Source of the DNA: Butyrivibrio sp. CB08 | GTDB lineage: Bacteria; Bacillota; Clostridia; Lachnospirales; Lachnospiraceae | Length of the DNA stretch: 64,000 nucleotides | Assembly: GCF_003625485.1 (NCBI RefSeq) | Contig: NZ_RAIR01000001.1 | Location: 682,001 to 746,000 of the forward strand | Direction of reading: 5' to 3' | In this document: positions 51,233-60,796 of the stretch, in pieces | Layout: every line of letters starts with the position of its first letter | Position numbering within the stretch: position 1 is the stretch's first letter | Translations under genes and position numbers: made by a program | Notes under the pieces: generated by a model | Seen by the model: the letters and a program-made list of their open reading frames with translations, nothing else | The model's database searches: none | What the model was told of the DNA's origin: nothing

Positions 51233-52355
51233 TGACGACAACCTGTTAATCAAATATAATCTGCAGTTCTTTGCTGAAGATGCAAATGGTGCTGAAAAGA
51301 GCGAAGAGCCTACCACCAAAAAGCTGGACGACGCCAGGAAAGAGGGACAGGTTGCTAAGAGCCAGGAAGTAGCAACTGCCTTTTCTTTACTTGCGCTTTT
51401 TGTTATTTTAAGAATCCTGTATCCATTTATTGGCTCAAACTTCCAGGCTATTTTTGAAAGGGTATATAACAACATTCCAAATGTTGCAAGAACCTATGAC
51501 GGATATCTTCCTGTAGCTACTATTATCAGCATTTTGAATAATGCTATTTTGACAATGCTTCTTATAGCAGCTCCATTTCTTATTATTGGTTTTCTGATCG
51601 CCTTTTTAAGTGACCTTGTACAGGTCGGATTTAAGCCAACAAGTAAACCACTGCAGCCAAAGCTTTCTAAGATCAATCCCATAAGCGGAATGAAAAAGAT
51701 TTTTTCAACAAGAAAGCTTTTTGAGCTGGGTAAGTCTATCTTAAAGCTTGCGGTTATGGCAGTTGTTATTTATTCGTTCTTTACAGGAAGGACAGAATCT
51801 CTTTTCCTGCTGTATGATATGCCTCTTAAACAGGCTATAGGGCTTATGGGTGATCTTATCATTTCCCTAGGACTTAGAATTGGCGTAGCTTACATGATCA
51901 TTGCCATAATGGATCTCATCTACCAGAGACGCAAGTTCAAGAAAGATATGATGATGACCAAGCAGGAAGTTAAGGATGAGTACAAGAACTCTGAAGGAGA
52001 TCCTGCAGTTAAGAGTGCTCAGAAGCGACGTATGATGGAGTCGTCCAGAAGACGTATGATGCAGCAGCTGCCACAGGCTGATGTTGTTATCACGAACCCT
52101 ACTCACTATGCAGTAGCCATCAAGTATGACGCTGAAGAAGCAGATGCACCTATCGTTGTAGCCAAGGGCTCTGACTATCTGGCACAGAAGATCAAAGAGA
52201 TTGCCAAAGAAAACGGTGTAGAGATAGTAGAAAACAAGCCGCTTGCCAGAATGCTGTTTGCCAATGTTGAGATTGGAGAGATGGTTCCACCTGAGCTCTA
52301 TAAGGCAGTAGCTGAAGTTCTTGCTTATGTATATCACTTAAAGGGCAAGATTTAA
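51207..52355 (+). CDS. flhB: flagellar biosynthetic protein FlhB
   Basis: FlhB is the export substrate-specificity switch. The 382-residue protein has the N-terminal LQFFAEDANGAEKSEEPTTK segment (about 19-38) and KLDDARKEGQVAKSQEV, four membrane helices, and the autocleavage motif NPTH in VITNPTHYAVAIKYD. The usual family start is close to LQFFA, but no ATG or GTG exists there. The only plausible start is TTG 51207 inside fliR, after AAGGAG at 51188-51193, which gives about 18 extra residues and a 26-bp overlap. Initiation at another non-canonical codon cannot be excluded. Confidence 0.92.
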   Translation: MYTACRAVDDDNLLIKYNLQFFAEDANGAEKSEEPTTKKLDDARKEGQVAKSQEVATAFSLLALFVILRILYPFIGSNFQAIFERVYNNIPNVARTYDGYLPVATIISILNNAILTMLLIAAPFLIIGFLIAFLSDLVQVGFKPTSKPLQPKLSKINPISGMKKIFSTRKLFELGKSILKLAVMAVVIYSFFTGRTESLFLLYDMPLKQAIGLMGDLIISLGLRIGVAYMIIAIMDLIYQRRKFKKDMMMTKQEVKDEYKNSEGDPAVKSAQKRRMMESSRRRMMQQLPQADVVITNPTHYAVAIKYDAEEADAPIVVAKGSDYLAQKIKEIAKENGVEIVENKPLARMLFANVEIGEMVPPELYKAVAEVLAYVYHLKGKI

Positions 52356-52391
52356 TTACGATTTGAACTGATTTTTTACGGAAGGAGGATA

Positions 52392-54452
52392 ATGATGGAT
52401 CTTAAGAAGATTAGAGATCGTGTATTTGACTATGGTCTGGCGCTATATATTGTTGCGGCTATTGTTATGCTCATTATCCCGCTTCCAGACTTTATTCTTG
52501 ATATTTTGCTGGCTTTTGACATGGCTCTTTCCTTTGTGATCATGTTTACGGCCATGTTTGCAACTGAAGTTTTGCAGATGTCTTTTTTCCCTACCATCTT
52601 ACTGTTCACAACAATATTCAGAATTGCGCTTAACGTATCGTCTACCAGACTTATCCTGACTCAGGGCAGCGCGGGACAGGTTATTGAGGTGTTTGGTTCC
52701 TTCGTTGGAGGAGGTGACCTCATCGTCGGAGCTATCATCTACGTAATTCTTATTATTGTACAGCTCATGGTAATCAACAAAGGTTCTGAGCGTGTAGCTG
52801 AAGTATCAGCACGTTTCACACTGGATGCTATGCCTGGTAAACAGATGGCTATTGATGCGGACCTTAATACTGGAGCTATTACGGATGCAGAGGCCAAGGC
52901 AAGGCGAGACAAGATCCAGGAAGAAGCAAGCTTCTTCGGAGCTATGGACGGTGCTACCAAGTACGTTAAGGGAGATGCAACTGCCGGCCTTATCATTACA
53001 GCAACCAACCTTATTGGTGGTATTGCAATGGGTGTTATCAGAATGGGGATGGATGTAAATACTGCCATCAACACCTATTCAATCCTTACCATGGGTGATG
53101 GTCTTGTAAGTTCAATTCCTTCACTTATGATCTCAATGTCAACTGGTATTCTGGTCACAAAGGGATCCAAGGAAGCAGACTTTGGTCATGCTCTTATCAG
53201 TCAGCTCTTTGGTACAGCCAAGACACTGTATCTTGTTGGCGGCGTTGTTGCTGGACTTGGTATTTTCTCACCACTTCCTACAGTTTTATATGTGACATTC
53301 GGCGCAGCATTTATCATCCTTGGTCGTATTACAAGCCAAACCATGGAAGAAGCTGTTGCTGAGAGCGAAGTTGCAACAGAGGAGGAACAGCAGGCTGAGG
53401 AGATCAGACAGCCGGAGAATGTTACCAGCCTTCTTCAGGTTGATCCTATCGAGCTTGAATTTGGCTACGGAATCATTCCGCTTGCTGATGTTAATCAGGG
53501 CGGAGACCTTCTGGACCGTGTTGTTATGATCCGTAGGCAGGTTGCTCTTGAGCTTGGTACTGTGGTTCCTATTATCAGACTTAGGGATAATATTCAGTTG
53601 AATCCCAATCAGTACATTATTAAAATTAAAGGTATACAGGTCAGCGATGGTGAGATCCTCTTTGATCACTATATGGCCATGAATCCAGGTCATGTTGAGG
53701 ATGAGATCACCGGTATTCCTACAACTGAGCCTTCCTTCCATCTGCCAGCCACATGGATCACAGAGGGACAGAGGGAAAGAGCGGAAAGCCTTGGTTATAC
53801 TGTTGTTGACCCGCCTTCGATCATTGCCACACACCTTACAGAGATTATCAGAGAGCATATTGCTGAGCTCATGACAAGACAGGATGTGCAGAATCTTGTT
53901 GATAACCTCCGTGAGAACAATCCGGCTCTTGTGGACGAACTTGTACCTAAGCTTATGAGCCTTGGTGAAATTGAGAAGGTACTCCAGAATCTCCTTAGTG
54001 AAGGCATTTCAATAAGGGATCTGGTTACTATATTTGAGACACTTGCAGACTTTGCTCCATCTACCCATGATCCGGATATCCTTACAGAGTATGTTAGACA
54101 GAGCTTAAAGCGTGCTATTTCCAGCAAGTACTTTGTTCCGGGAGAGACAACAAGCGTGCTTACTCTGGATCCTAAGATCGAGCAGGAGATCATGAGCAGC
54201 GTCAAGCAGACAGAAACTGGCGCATACCTTACCCTTGATCCAGCAAGGACCAAGTCTATACTCACAGCTGTGGGCGAGAATATAAGGCGTCTTGAGGAAT
54301 CAGGTAAGATGGCCATCATTATGGCTTCACCAATTGTCAGAATGTACTTTAAGAAGATGACACAGGATTACTACAAGGATCTTATTGTCATTTCCTATAA
54401 TGAAGTAGAACCAACTATCGAATTACAATCAGTGGGGATGGTAACGGCATAG
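52392..54452 (+). CDS. flhA: flagellar biosynthesis protein FlhA
   Basis: FlhA forms the nonameric export ring. The 686-residue protein has eight membrane helices in the first 310 residues and the FHIPEP-family signature region (RLILTQGSAGQVIEVFGSFV, then the cytoplasmic loop AEVSARFTLDAMPGKQMAID). The C-terminal cytoplasmic domain is from about 335. ATG 52392 follows GAAGGAGG; ATG 52395 is also possible. flhF follows with a 1-bp gap. Confidence 0.97.
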   Translation: MMDLKKIRDRVFDYGLALYIVAAIVMLIIPLPDFILDILLAFDMALSFVIMFTAMFATEVLQMSFFPTILLFTTIFRIALNVSSTRLILTQGSAGQVIEVFGSFVGGGDLIVGAIIYVILIIVQLMVINKGSERVAEVSARFTLDAMPGKQMAIDADLNTGAITDAEAKARRDKIQEEASFFGAMDGATKYVKGDATAGLIITATNLIGGIAMGVIRMGMDVNTAINTYSILTMGDGLVSSIPSLMISMSTGILVTKGSKEADFGHALISQLFGTAKTLYLVGGVVAGLGIFSPLPTVLYVTFGAAFIILGRITSQTMEEAVAESEVATEEEQQAEEIRQPENVTSLLQVDPIELEFGYGIIPLADVNQGGDLLDRVVMIRRQVALELGTVVPIIRLRDNIQLNPNQYIIKIKGIQVSDGEILFDHYMAMNPGHVEDEITGIPTTEPSFHLPATWITEGQRERAESLGYTVVDPPSIIATHLTEIIREHIAELMTRQDVQNLVDNLRENNPALVDELVPKLMSLGEIEKVLQNLLSEGISIRDLVTIFETLADFAPSTHDPDILTEYVRQSLKRAISSKYFVPGETTSVLTLDPKIEQEIMSSVKQTETGAYLTLDPARTKSILTAVGENIRRLEESGKMAIIMASPIVRMYFKKMTQDYYKDLIVISYNEVEPTIELQSVGMVTA

Positions 54453-54453
54453 T

Positions 54454-55728
54454 ATGATTATCAAAAAGTATGTTGGAAGAACTGAAAGCGAGGCTACTGA
54501 AGAGGCGAGAAAAGAGCTGGGGCCCAATATCGTTGTTATGACGGTAAGGCCTGCAAAAAAGACCGGCTTCTTTTCTATTTTCCAACCTCAGAAAATTGAG
54601 GTGACAGTTGGCCTTGAGGAGGAGACTGAGAGAGCACCAAGAGCTTTTTCTCCAGAAAAAGAGAGAGTGATCAAGCCAAAAACAACGGCTGATGATTATT
54701 CTCAGAAGGACACTATCCTGGCTTCTGGTGGCAGCGTGGCTCCAAAGGCTCCTGTAAGGAGCGAGATCAAGGATGACAACAGCGCTATAGAAGAGAAGCT
54801 GGATAACTTAAGCAATCTCCTTGAAAAGAACTTCCTTAAACCTGAAAAGAAGGATGATGAGGACAGAAAGGACTTTGATGAGTCTGAAGATACTGTAGCT
54901 AAGCCTGTAAAGAGCAGCGACGTATCTGAAGAGATAATGTCCTTTATTAAGCTTCTCTACAATACCCTTATCGAGAACGAAGTTGATGAGATATACGTCA
55001 ATCAGCTCACTGATGAGGTTGAGAAGATTTCAAAGCCCGGTCTTCCTTTTGACTACGCCCTTTCTAACGTATACCAGAAGATGGTACTTAAGTTTGGCAA
55101 GTCAGAGCCTATAGAGCCTGTAACTGAAGGACCAAGGGCTGAGATATTCATTGGACCTACAGGCGTAGGCAAGACCACAACTATAGCCAAGCTGGCATCA
55201 GAACTTTCTGTCACACAGAAAAAGAAAGTGGCTCTTCTTACAGTTGATACCTACAGAATTGCAGCTGCTGAGCAGCTTCGTACATATGCATCTATCCTGG
55301 AGATTCCTTTCAGGGTTATCTATACAGTGGATGAGATGAAGCAGGCGGCTGAGGACTTTACAGATTATGACTACATCATGGTTGATACTGCCGGACATTC
55401 TCTTCATAACGAGGAGCTTAAGGCCGGGGTTGAGAGCTTTATAAGGGTTCTTGAGGACACCATGGACTGTGAGAATTTCCTTGTATTGTCAGCGACCACC
55501 AAATATCGCGATCTTATTGAGATTGCTGACGCATATTCTGAAATGGTTGCTTATAAGCTTATCTTTACTAAAATGGACGAGACTGGAGCTAAGGGAAATC
55601 TCTATAATATCAGGATCCATACTGGAGCGCCTATCGCATACATCACCAATGGACAGAATGTCCCTGATGATATTGCTGTATTCGATGCTCAGAGGATCGT
55701 CAAGAATTTGTTGGGTGGAAAGAGTTAA
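54454..55728 (+). CDS. flhF: flagellar biosynthesis GTPase FlhF
   Basis: FlhF is an SRP-type GTPase that sets flagellar position and number. The 424-residue protein has an N-terminal basic domain (MIIKKYVGRTESEATEEARK), an acidic disordered B region (about 65-150), an N domain, then G motifs: FIGPTGVGKTTTIAKLASEL (about 232-251), TVDTYRIAAAEQLRTYA, VDTAGHS and FTKMDETGAKGN. DTAGHS replaces the usual DTAGRS of SRP GTPases. It is followed by its partner flhG after 15 bp. Confidence 0.95.
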   Translation: MIIKKYVGRTESEATEEARKELGPNIVVMTVRPAKKTGFFSIFQPQKIEVTVGLEEETERAPRAFSPEKERVIKPKTTADDYSQKDTILASGGSVAPKAPVRSEIKDDNSAIEEKLDNLSNLLEKNFLKPEKKDDEDRKDFDESEDTVAKPVKSSDVSEEIMSFIKLLYNTLIENEVDEIYVNQLTDEVEKISKPGLPFDYALSNVYQKMVLKFGKSEPIEPVTEGPRAEIFIGPTGVGKTTTIAKLASELSVTQKKKVALLTVDTYRIAAAEQLRTYASILEIPFRVIYTVDEMKQAAEDFTDYDYIMVDTAGHSLHNEELKAGVESFIRVLEDTMDCENFLVLSATTKYRDLIEIADAYSEMVAYKLIFTKMDETGAKGNLYNIRIHTGAPIAYITNGQNVPDDIAVFDAQRIVKNLLGGKS

Positions 55729-55743
55729 TCCCTGGGGGAATAA

Positions 55744-56658
55744 ATGGATCAGGCAACACAGCTTAGAAATATAATCAAAAATCAAAGTGCGCCTCAAAGA
55801 CCGCTTGCCAGGATCATTACTGTGACAAGTGGAAAAGGAGGAGTCGGTAAGAGCAACGTGGCTATTAATCTTGCTGTTCAGTTCCGCAAGATGGGGAAAA
55901 GAGTTATCATCCTGGACGCCGACTTTGGTCTTGCCAATATAGAGATCATGTTTGGTACTATTCCCAAACATAACTTAAGCGATCTCATATATCAGGGAAA
56001 GAATATAAGAGACATTATTACCTGGGGACCTGAGGGGGTTGGATTTATTTCCGGTGGTTCAGGTATTTCAGGTATGTATAACCTTAGCAGGGACTATCTG
56101 GTTTACATTATTGTGAATCTGGCACAGCTTGATGCGATTGCAGATATCATCATCATTGATACTGGTGCTGGTATTTCAAGTGCTGTTATGGAGTTCCTTG
56201 TAGCCAGCGGCGAGATCATTCTCGTTACTACTCCTGAGCCAACATCCATAACGGATTCGTATTCTCTTTTAAAGGCGCTCAATCAGTCGCCAAGGTTTTC
56301 GAGAGACAATACCAAGGTTAAGGTAGTTTCAAACAGGGTTTCTTCAGATGAAGAGGGCCAGCAGCTCTTTAACAAACTAAATGCTGTTGTGGCCAGATAT
56401 CTTAAACTTCCATTAACTTATATGGGCGCTATTCCTCAGGATCAGATGCTTGCAAGAAGCGTAATGCAGCAGTCGCCTGTTTCTCTTCAGTATCCAAATG
56501 CCAAATCTGTAAAAGCATTTGAGGCTATTGCTAATCAGCTGATGAATCCGGGAGAGGCTACTGAAGTCAAGCAAAGGGGCATGGCTGCGTTCTTTTCCCA
56601 TATTATTACTGGCAGAAAGCTGTCCAATGCCCAAGTAACAAATGGTACACAAGTATGA
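55744..56658 (+). CDS. flhG: flagellar number regulator FlhG (MinD-like ATPase)
   Basis: FlhG is a MinD/ParA-type ATPase that activates FlhF's GTPase and limits flagellar number. The 304-residue protein has an N-terminal QATQLRNII activator-like helix. It has the deviant Walker A TSGKGGVGKSNVAINLA (about 29-45), ILDADFGLANIEIMFG, and DTGAGIS (about 139-145). A C-terminal helix, possibly membrane-binding, follows GMAAFFSHI. ATG 55744 follows TGGGGGAA. Confidence 0.94.
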   Translation: MDQATQLRNIIKNQSAPQRPLARIITVTSGKGGVGKSNVAINLAVQFRKMGKRVIILDADFGLANIEIMFGTIPKHNLSDLIYQGKNIRDIITWGPEGVGFISGGSGISGMYNLSRDYLVYIIVNLAQLDAIADIIIIDTGAGISSAVMEFLVASGEIILVTTPEPTSITDSYSLLKALNQSPRFSRDNTKVKVVSNRVSSDEEGQQLFNKLNAVVARYLKLPLTYMGAIPQDQMLARSVMQQSPVSLQYPNAKSVKAFEAIANQLMNPGEATEVKQRGMAAFFSHIITGRKLSNAQVTNGTQV

Positions 56659-56701
56659 TATACTGTAAATATATTAATCATAATGGAGATAACTAACAAA
56701 T

Positions 56702-57424
56702 ATGCTCAGTGACTACATTTCACCTGGAAACAGGGTGGAACTAAAAGCAACAGGCAAGGTATGGATGGATGAAGATGTCCGTACCAAGCACATATACATG
56801 AGCAAGGTTATGGATGTGACATCAGACGACAGGATCGAGATACTGATGCCCTTTGAGAGAGGCAAGATAGTTCTTTTACCTGTAGATGGTGAATACAGCC
56901 TGTGCTTTTATTCAACCAAGGGATTGTTCCAGTGTTTTGCAAAAATAATAGACAGGTACAGATCGGATAACATGTACATTCTTGTTATGGATCTGACCAG
57001 CGAACTCAGTAAGCTCCAGCGAAGAGAGTATTACAGATTCAGCTGTGCTCTTGAACTAAAGAGCAGACTTTGCTCAAAAGAAGAGCTGGAGGCTTTTGAG
57101 AGAAATCGTAAATATCTTGTCGACCCTGGAACTAATTTACAAAGAAGTGTAGTAGTTGACATAAGCGGCGGCGGTTTACGATTTGTAGCTAATTTCCAAT
57201 ATGAAGAAGGCAGTACGATTTATTGCTCCTATCATTTACCGGGCAATGCCAATGATAAAGAATATGAAATGATCTGTAACGTGTTGAAGGTACAGGAGCT
57301 GGAAAGCAGACCAGGTCTTTTTGAGCACAGAATCCAGTATGTGTACATTGATGAGACTTCCAGAGAAGATATCATTCATTTTATCTTTGAGGAAGAACGA
57401 AAAATCAGAAAGAAGCAGACTTAA
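56702..57424 (+). CDS. PilZ-domain flagellar brake-like protein (YcgR type)
   Basis: The 240-residue protein has an N-terminal YcgR-like beta domain (ISPGNRVELKATGKVW) and a C-terminal PilZ domain. The c-di-GMP-binding residues are present: RREYYR (about 103-108, matching RxxxR) and DISGGGLRF (about 153-161, matching D/NxSxxG). Such proteins slow the motor when c-di-GMP is high. It lies between flhG and cheB with 43-bp and 2-bp gaps, so it is part of the motility operon. Confidence 0.92.
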   Translation: MLSDYISPGNRVELKATGKVWMDEDVRTKHIYMSKVMDVTSDDRIEILMPFERGKIVLLPVDGEYSLCFYSTKGLFQCFAKIIDRYRSDNMYILVMDLTSELSKLQRREYYRFSCALELKSRLCSKEELEAFERNRKYLVDPGTNLQRSVVVDISGGGLRFVANFQYEEGSTIYCSYHLPGNANDKEYEMICNVLKVQELESRPGLFEHRIQYVYIDETSREDIIHFIFEEERKIRKKQT

Positions 57425-57426
57425 TT

Positions 57427-58497
57427 ATGAAAAATATTATAATTATTGATGACTCTGCACTCATGAGAACTGTACTCAGTGATATTATTAATGCAGATTC
57501 AAGATTCCAGGTAGTTGACAAGGCTAAAGATGGAATTGAGGGACTCGAACTTCTTAAAAAGAAAACATATGATGCGGTAGTTCTTGACATCAATATGCCA
57601 CGTATGGATGGTATAACTCTTCTTAAGGAGCTTCAGAAGGCCGGAATCAGGCAGAAGATCATGATGGCCAGCACCGACACCAAGGAAGGTGCAAAGGTTA
57701 CCATGGATGCCCTTGATCTGGGAGCTCTCGATTTTGTTCATAAGCCTGACAGGGCGTCTGAATGCAGAGGAGAAGATTTCGCCAAGCAATTTATTGATAC
57801 GCTCGCAGCTGTAGCTAATTCAAAAGCTCCGGCACCTGCAAAAGCCTTTTCCTTTGAAGAAGCCAAGGAATCCCGAAAGGTTATTGAACTGGTAACCAAA
57901 TCTGCTAGTAAGATCACAGGTAACAAGATAGTTGCCATCGCCAGTTCCACAGGAGGCCCGAGGGCGCTGCAATCAGTAATCCCCAAGCTTCCCAAAAACC
58001 TTAAGACACCAGTTGTACTGGTACAGCATATGCCTGAGGGCTTTACCGCTTCCCTCGCTGACAGACTTGATTCTCTGTCGGAGGTAACGGTCAAAGAGGC
58101 GGCAGAAGGAGATGTACTACAGAAAGGAACAGTATATATCTCCAGAGGCGGCAAGCATATGCATATAGTTAAAAACGCTGGAAAGCCGACAATCCACTAT
58201 GTGGATGGCCCAACCAGAGAAGGCGTAAGACCTTGCGCCAACTATATGTACGAGTCACTGATGGATTCAGACTATGATGAGATCTGCTGCGTAGTACTTA
58301 CGGGTATGGGAGCAGATGGAACAGAGGGAATCAAGAATCTAAAGTCTAAAAAGAAAGTACATGTAATCGGACAGGAAGAAAGTACCTGCACGGTTTACGG
58401 AATGCCCAAAGCTGTAGCAACGGCTGGACTTGTTGATCAGGTTGTCAAACTTGATAACGTGGCCCAGGAAATCATAATGTGTGTCGGTGTGAATTGA
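57427..58497 (+). CDS. cheB: chemotaxis response regulator/methylesterase CheB
   Basis: CheB removes methyl groups from chemoreceptors and deamidates them. The 356-residue protein has a receiver domain (phospho-acceptor D54 in VVLDINMPRMDG), a linker (about 125-155) and the methylesterase domain with the triad S174 (ASSTGGPRAL), H201 (VQHMPEGFT) and D297 (GMGADGTEG). It starts 2 bp after the PilZ gene. It is the last gene of block B before a gap with a SigD-like promoter. Confidence 0.97.
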   Translation: MKNIIIIDDSALMRTVLSDIINADSRFQVVDKAKDGIEGLELLKKKTYDAVVLDINMPRMDGITLLKELQKAGIRQKIMMASTDTKEGAKVTMDALDLGALDFVHKPDRASECRGEDFAKQFIDTLAAVANSKAPAPAKAFSFEEAKESRKVIELVTKSASKITGNKIVAIASSTGGPRALQSVIPKLPKNLKTPVVLVQHMPEGFTASLADRLDSLSEVTVKEAAEGDVLQKGTVYISRGGKHMHIVKNAGKPTIHYVDGPTREGVRPCANYMYESLMDSDYDEICCVVLTGMGADGTEGIKNLKSKKKVHVIGQEESTCTVYGMPKAVATAGLVDQVVKLDNVAQEIIMCVGVN

Positions 58498-58536
58498 GGG
58501 GTTTCCTAGTTTTATACTTTTTTTATCTTTAGAGTC

Positions 58537-58564
58537 TAAATTCCTCCATTCAAGAAACCGATAT
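58537..58564 (+). promoter_or_regulatory. SigD (FliA)-like promoter before cheA
   Basis: TAAA (58537-58540), 16 bp, then ACCGATAT (58557-58564), one base from the consensus GCCGATAT. It lies in the 137-bp gap before cheA, about 70 bp upstream of its start codon. As fliA is four genes downstream, a positive feedback loop on chemotaxis genes is implied if the site is used. Confidence 0.55.
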
Positions 58565-58634
58565 CTTGTACAGAAGTATGCGATTACGCGTTTACTTCTG
58601 ACAACCAATCATTTCTAATGGAGGTATATAGGTT

Positions 58635-60767
58635 ATGGATGTTTCCCAGTATCTAAGTGTCTTTCTCGATGAAGCAAAAGAGCACCTTCAGTCGCTCAAT
58701 GACAACATCATGGTTCTCGAGCAGGATCCAGAGAATGAAGATTGTATCAATGAGATCTTCAGATCTGCGCATTCTATGAAGGGTATGGCTGGTACCATGG
58801 GCTATACAAGGATGCAGAATCTTACTCACGACATGGAGGATGTATTCTCAGATGTTCGTGGTGGTAAGATCAAGATCAAATCTGCGGACATTGATGTCTT
58901 ACTCCAGTGCCTTGATGCTATTCAGGGATATGTTGACAATATCACTGAGAATCAGGACGAAGGTACTGAAGAACACCAGAACATTATCAAATCTTTAGCT
59001 GATATCAGAAATGGTGTCAGTGGCGGAGAAGGCGGGGATGCAGCTCCTGCGGCAGATGCTCCAGCAGCAGATGCAGCTCCAGCAGCCGATGGTGGCGCTT
59101 CTTCAGCAGACGGCTCTGCTGATTACAAGGCTATCAAGCTGGATCCTTCAGTAAAATCCACATTGGAAGAAGCAGCTTCCCAGGGCAAGAAGATCTACGG
59201 CGTAACCGTACATATTCAGGAGTCCTGTATCCTTAAGGCTGCCAGAGGTTTCCTTGTATTCAAGGGACTTGAAGAAATTGGTGAGATCGCGGTTTCTGAT
59301 CCTTCAACTCAGGATATTGAGGATGAGAAATTTGATTTTACATTCAGCCTTGTTCTTATTACAGATGAGTCAAAAGAGAAGGTTGAAGAGATAGTTAAGG
59401 CTGTTTCAGAGGTAGAAGGCTGTGATTGCGGCGAATTCGACCTTGGAAACGCAAAGACAACTGATGATAAAGATGACAGTGCAGCAGCACCAGCTCCTGA
59501 AGCAGCACCTGCAAAGGCAGCACCTGCAGCACCTGCAGCTTCAGCTCCTCAGACACCTGCTCCAGCACCTGCTGGCGGCGGAGCAGGAGGCAAGAAGCCT
59601 GTTGGTAAGCCTGTTGTTAATAGAACAGTCCGTGTTGATATTGAAAAGCTGGATGTTCTCATGAATCTGGTAAGTGAGCTTATCATTGCCAAGAACTCCC
59701 TTATATCAGCAGCTAACACATCCGGTGTCAGCAACGGAAATGTAAATGAGCAGATTGAGTACCTTGAGAGCGTGACCACGAACCTCCATGAGTCAGTTAT
59801 GAAGGTTCGAATGGTTCCTATTGAGAGCGTACTTCAGAAGTTCCCTCGTATGATCAGAGATCTTAATAAGACCCTTGGCAAGAAGATGGAACTTACAATG
59901 ACTGGTGAAGAGACAGAAATGGACCGTACCGTGGTTGATGAGATTGGTGATCCTTTGATGCACCTTATCAGAAACAGTGCGGATCACGGAATTGAGTCTG
60001 CTGATCTTCGTGCCCAGAGAGGCAAACCGGAAGTTGGACAGATCTTCCTTCACGCTTTCCAGGATGGCAACAGCGTTGTTATCGAGGTTGGTGATGATGG
60101 TAATGGTATTGATGCAGAGGCTGTTAAGAATAAAGCCATTGAAAAGGGAGTAGTTACTCCTGAACAGGCTGCACTTCTTACAGAGAAGCAGTGTGTAGAG
60201 CTTCTTTTCCATCCTGGTTTCTCAACTGCCAAGCAGGTATCTGAGATTTCAGGTAGAGGCGTAGGTCTTGACGTTGTTAAGTCCAAGGTTGAATCTCTTT
60301 CAGGTGAAGTTACAGTTCGTACTAAGCTTGGTGAAGGCTCAACATGGGTAATCAGACTTCCTCTTACACTTGCTATCATTCAGGCTCTGATGGTAATAAT
60401 TGGCGAAGAGAAATATGCTATTCCTCTTGATTCTATCCAGAGTATTGAGGATGTTTCTCCTGCAGATATTAAGTTTGTTGAAAATAAAGAAGTTATCAAT
60501 TTGCGCGGAAGCGTACTTCCTCTTATCAGACTCAACGAAGTCCTCGATACAGAGTCCAAGAGAAATCCTGATGAGGATATGGTTGTTGTTATCGCAAGAA
60601 AAGGCGATCAGCAGGTTGGACTTGTTATTGATGAACTCATGGGCCAGCAGGAAATTGTTATCAAGCCACTTGGCAAGTACACCAATAAGTGCAAGCTCAT
60701 AAGCGGCGCTACCATTCTCGGTGATGGCGAGATAGCTCTTATCCTTGATACCAATTCAATTTTCTGA
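58635..60767 (+). CDS. cheA: chemotaxis sensor histidine kinase CheA
   Basis: The 710-residue protein has the standard P1-P5 order: Hpt domain with phospho-accepting H46 in AHSMKGMAGTMG, a P2-like domain (YGVTVHIQESCILKAARGFL, about 190-275) between Ala/Pro-rich linkers, a P3 dimerisation helix (VDIEKLDVLMNLVSELIIAK), a P4 kinase domain with HLIRNSADHGIE, DDGNGID and GRGVGLDVV, and a P5 CheW-like domain. The PAADAPAADAAPAAD and APAAPAASAPQTPAPAPAGG linkers are low-complexity. It drives CheY and CheB phosphorylation. It opens block C. No cheY was found in the window. Confidence 0.97.
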   Translation: MDVSQYLSVFLDEAKEHLQSLNDNIMVLEQDPENEDCINEIFRSAHSMKGMAGTMGYTRMQNLTHDMEDVFSDVRGGKIKIKSADIDVLLQCLDAIQGYVDNITENQDEGTEEHQNIIKSLADIRNGVSGGEGGDAAPAADAPAADAAPAADGGASSADGSADYKAIKLDPSVKSTLEEAASQGKKIYGVTVHIQESCILKAARGFLVFKGLEEIGEIAVSDPSTQDIEDEKFDFTFSLVLITDESKEKVEEIVKAVSEVEGCDCGEFDLGNAKTTDDKDDSAAAPAPEAAPAKAAPAAPAASAPQTPAPAPAGGGAGGKKPVGKPVVNRTVRVDIEKLDVLMNLVSELIIAKNSLISAANTSGVSNGNVNEQIEYLESVTTNLHESVMKVRMVPIESVLQKFPRMIRDLNKTLGKKMELTMTGEETEMDRTVVDEIGDPLMHLIRNSADHGIESADLRAQRGKPEVGQIFLHAFQDGNSVVIEVGDDGNGIDAEAVKNKAIEKGVVTPEQAALLTEKQCVELLFHPGFSTAKQVSEISGRGVGLDVVKSKVESLSGEVTVRTKLGEGSTWVIRLPLTLAIIQALMVIIGEEKYAIPLDSIQSIEDVSPADIKFVENKEVINLRGSVLPLIRLNEVLDTESKRNPDEDMVVVIARKGDQQVGLVIDELMGQQEIVIKPLGKYTNKCKLISGATILGDGEIALILDTNSIF

Positions 60768-60796
60768 TGAGTATTTAAAAAGAAAGGAAGAATGTT

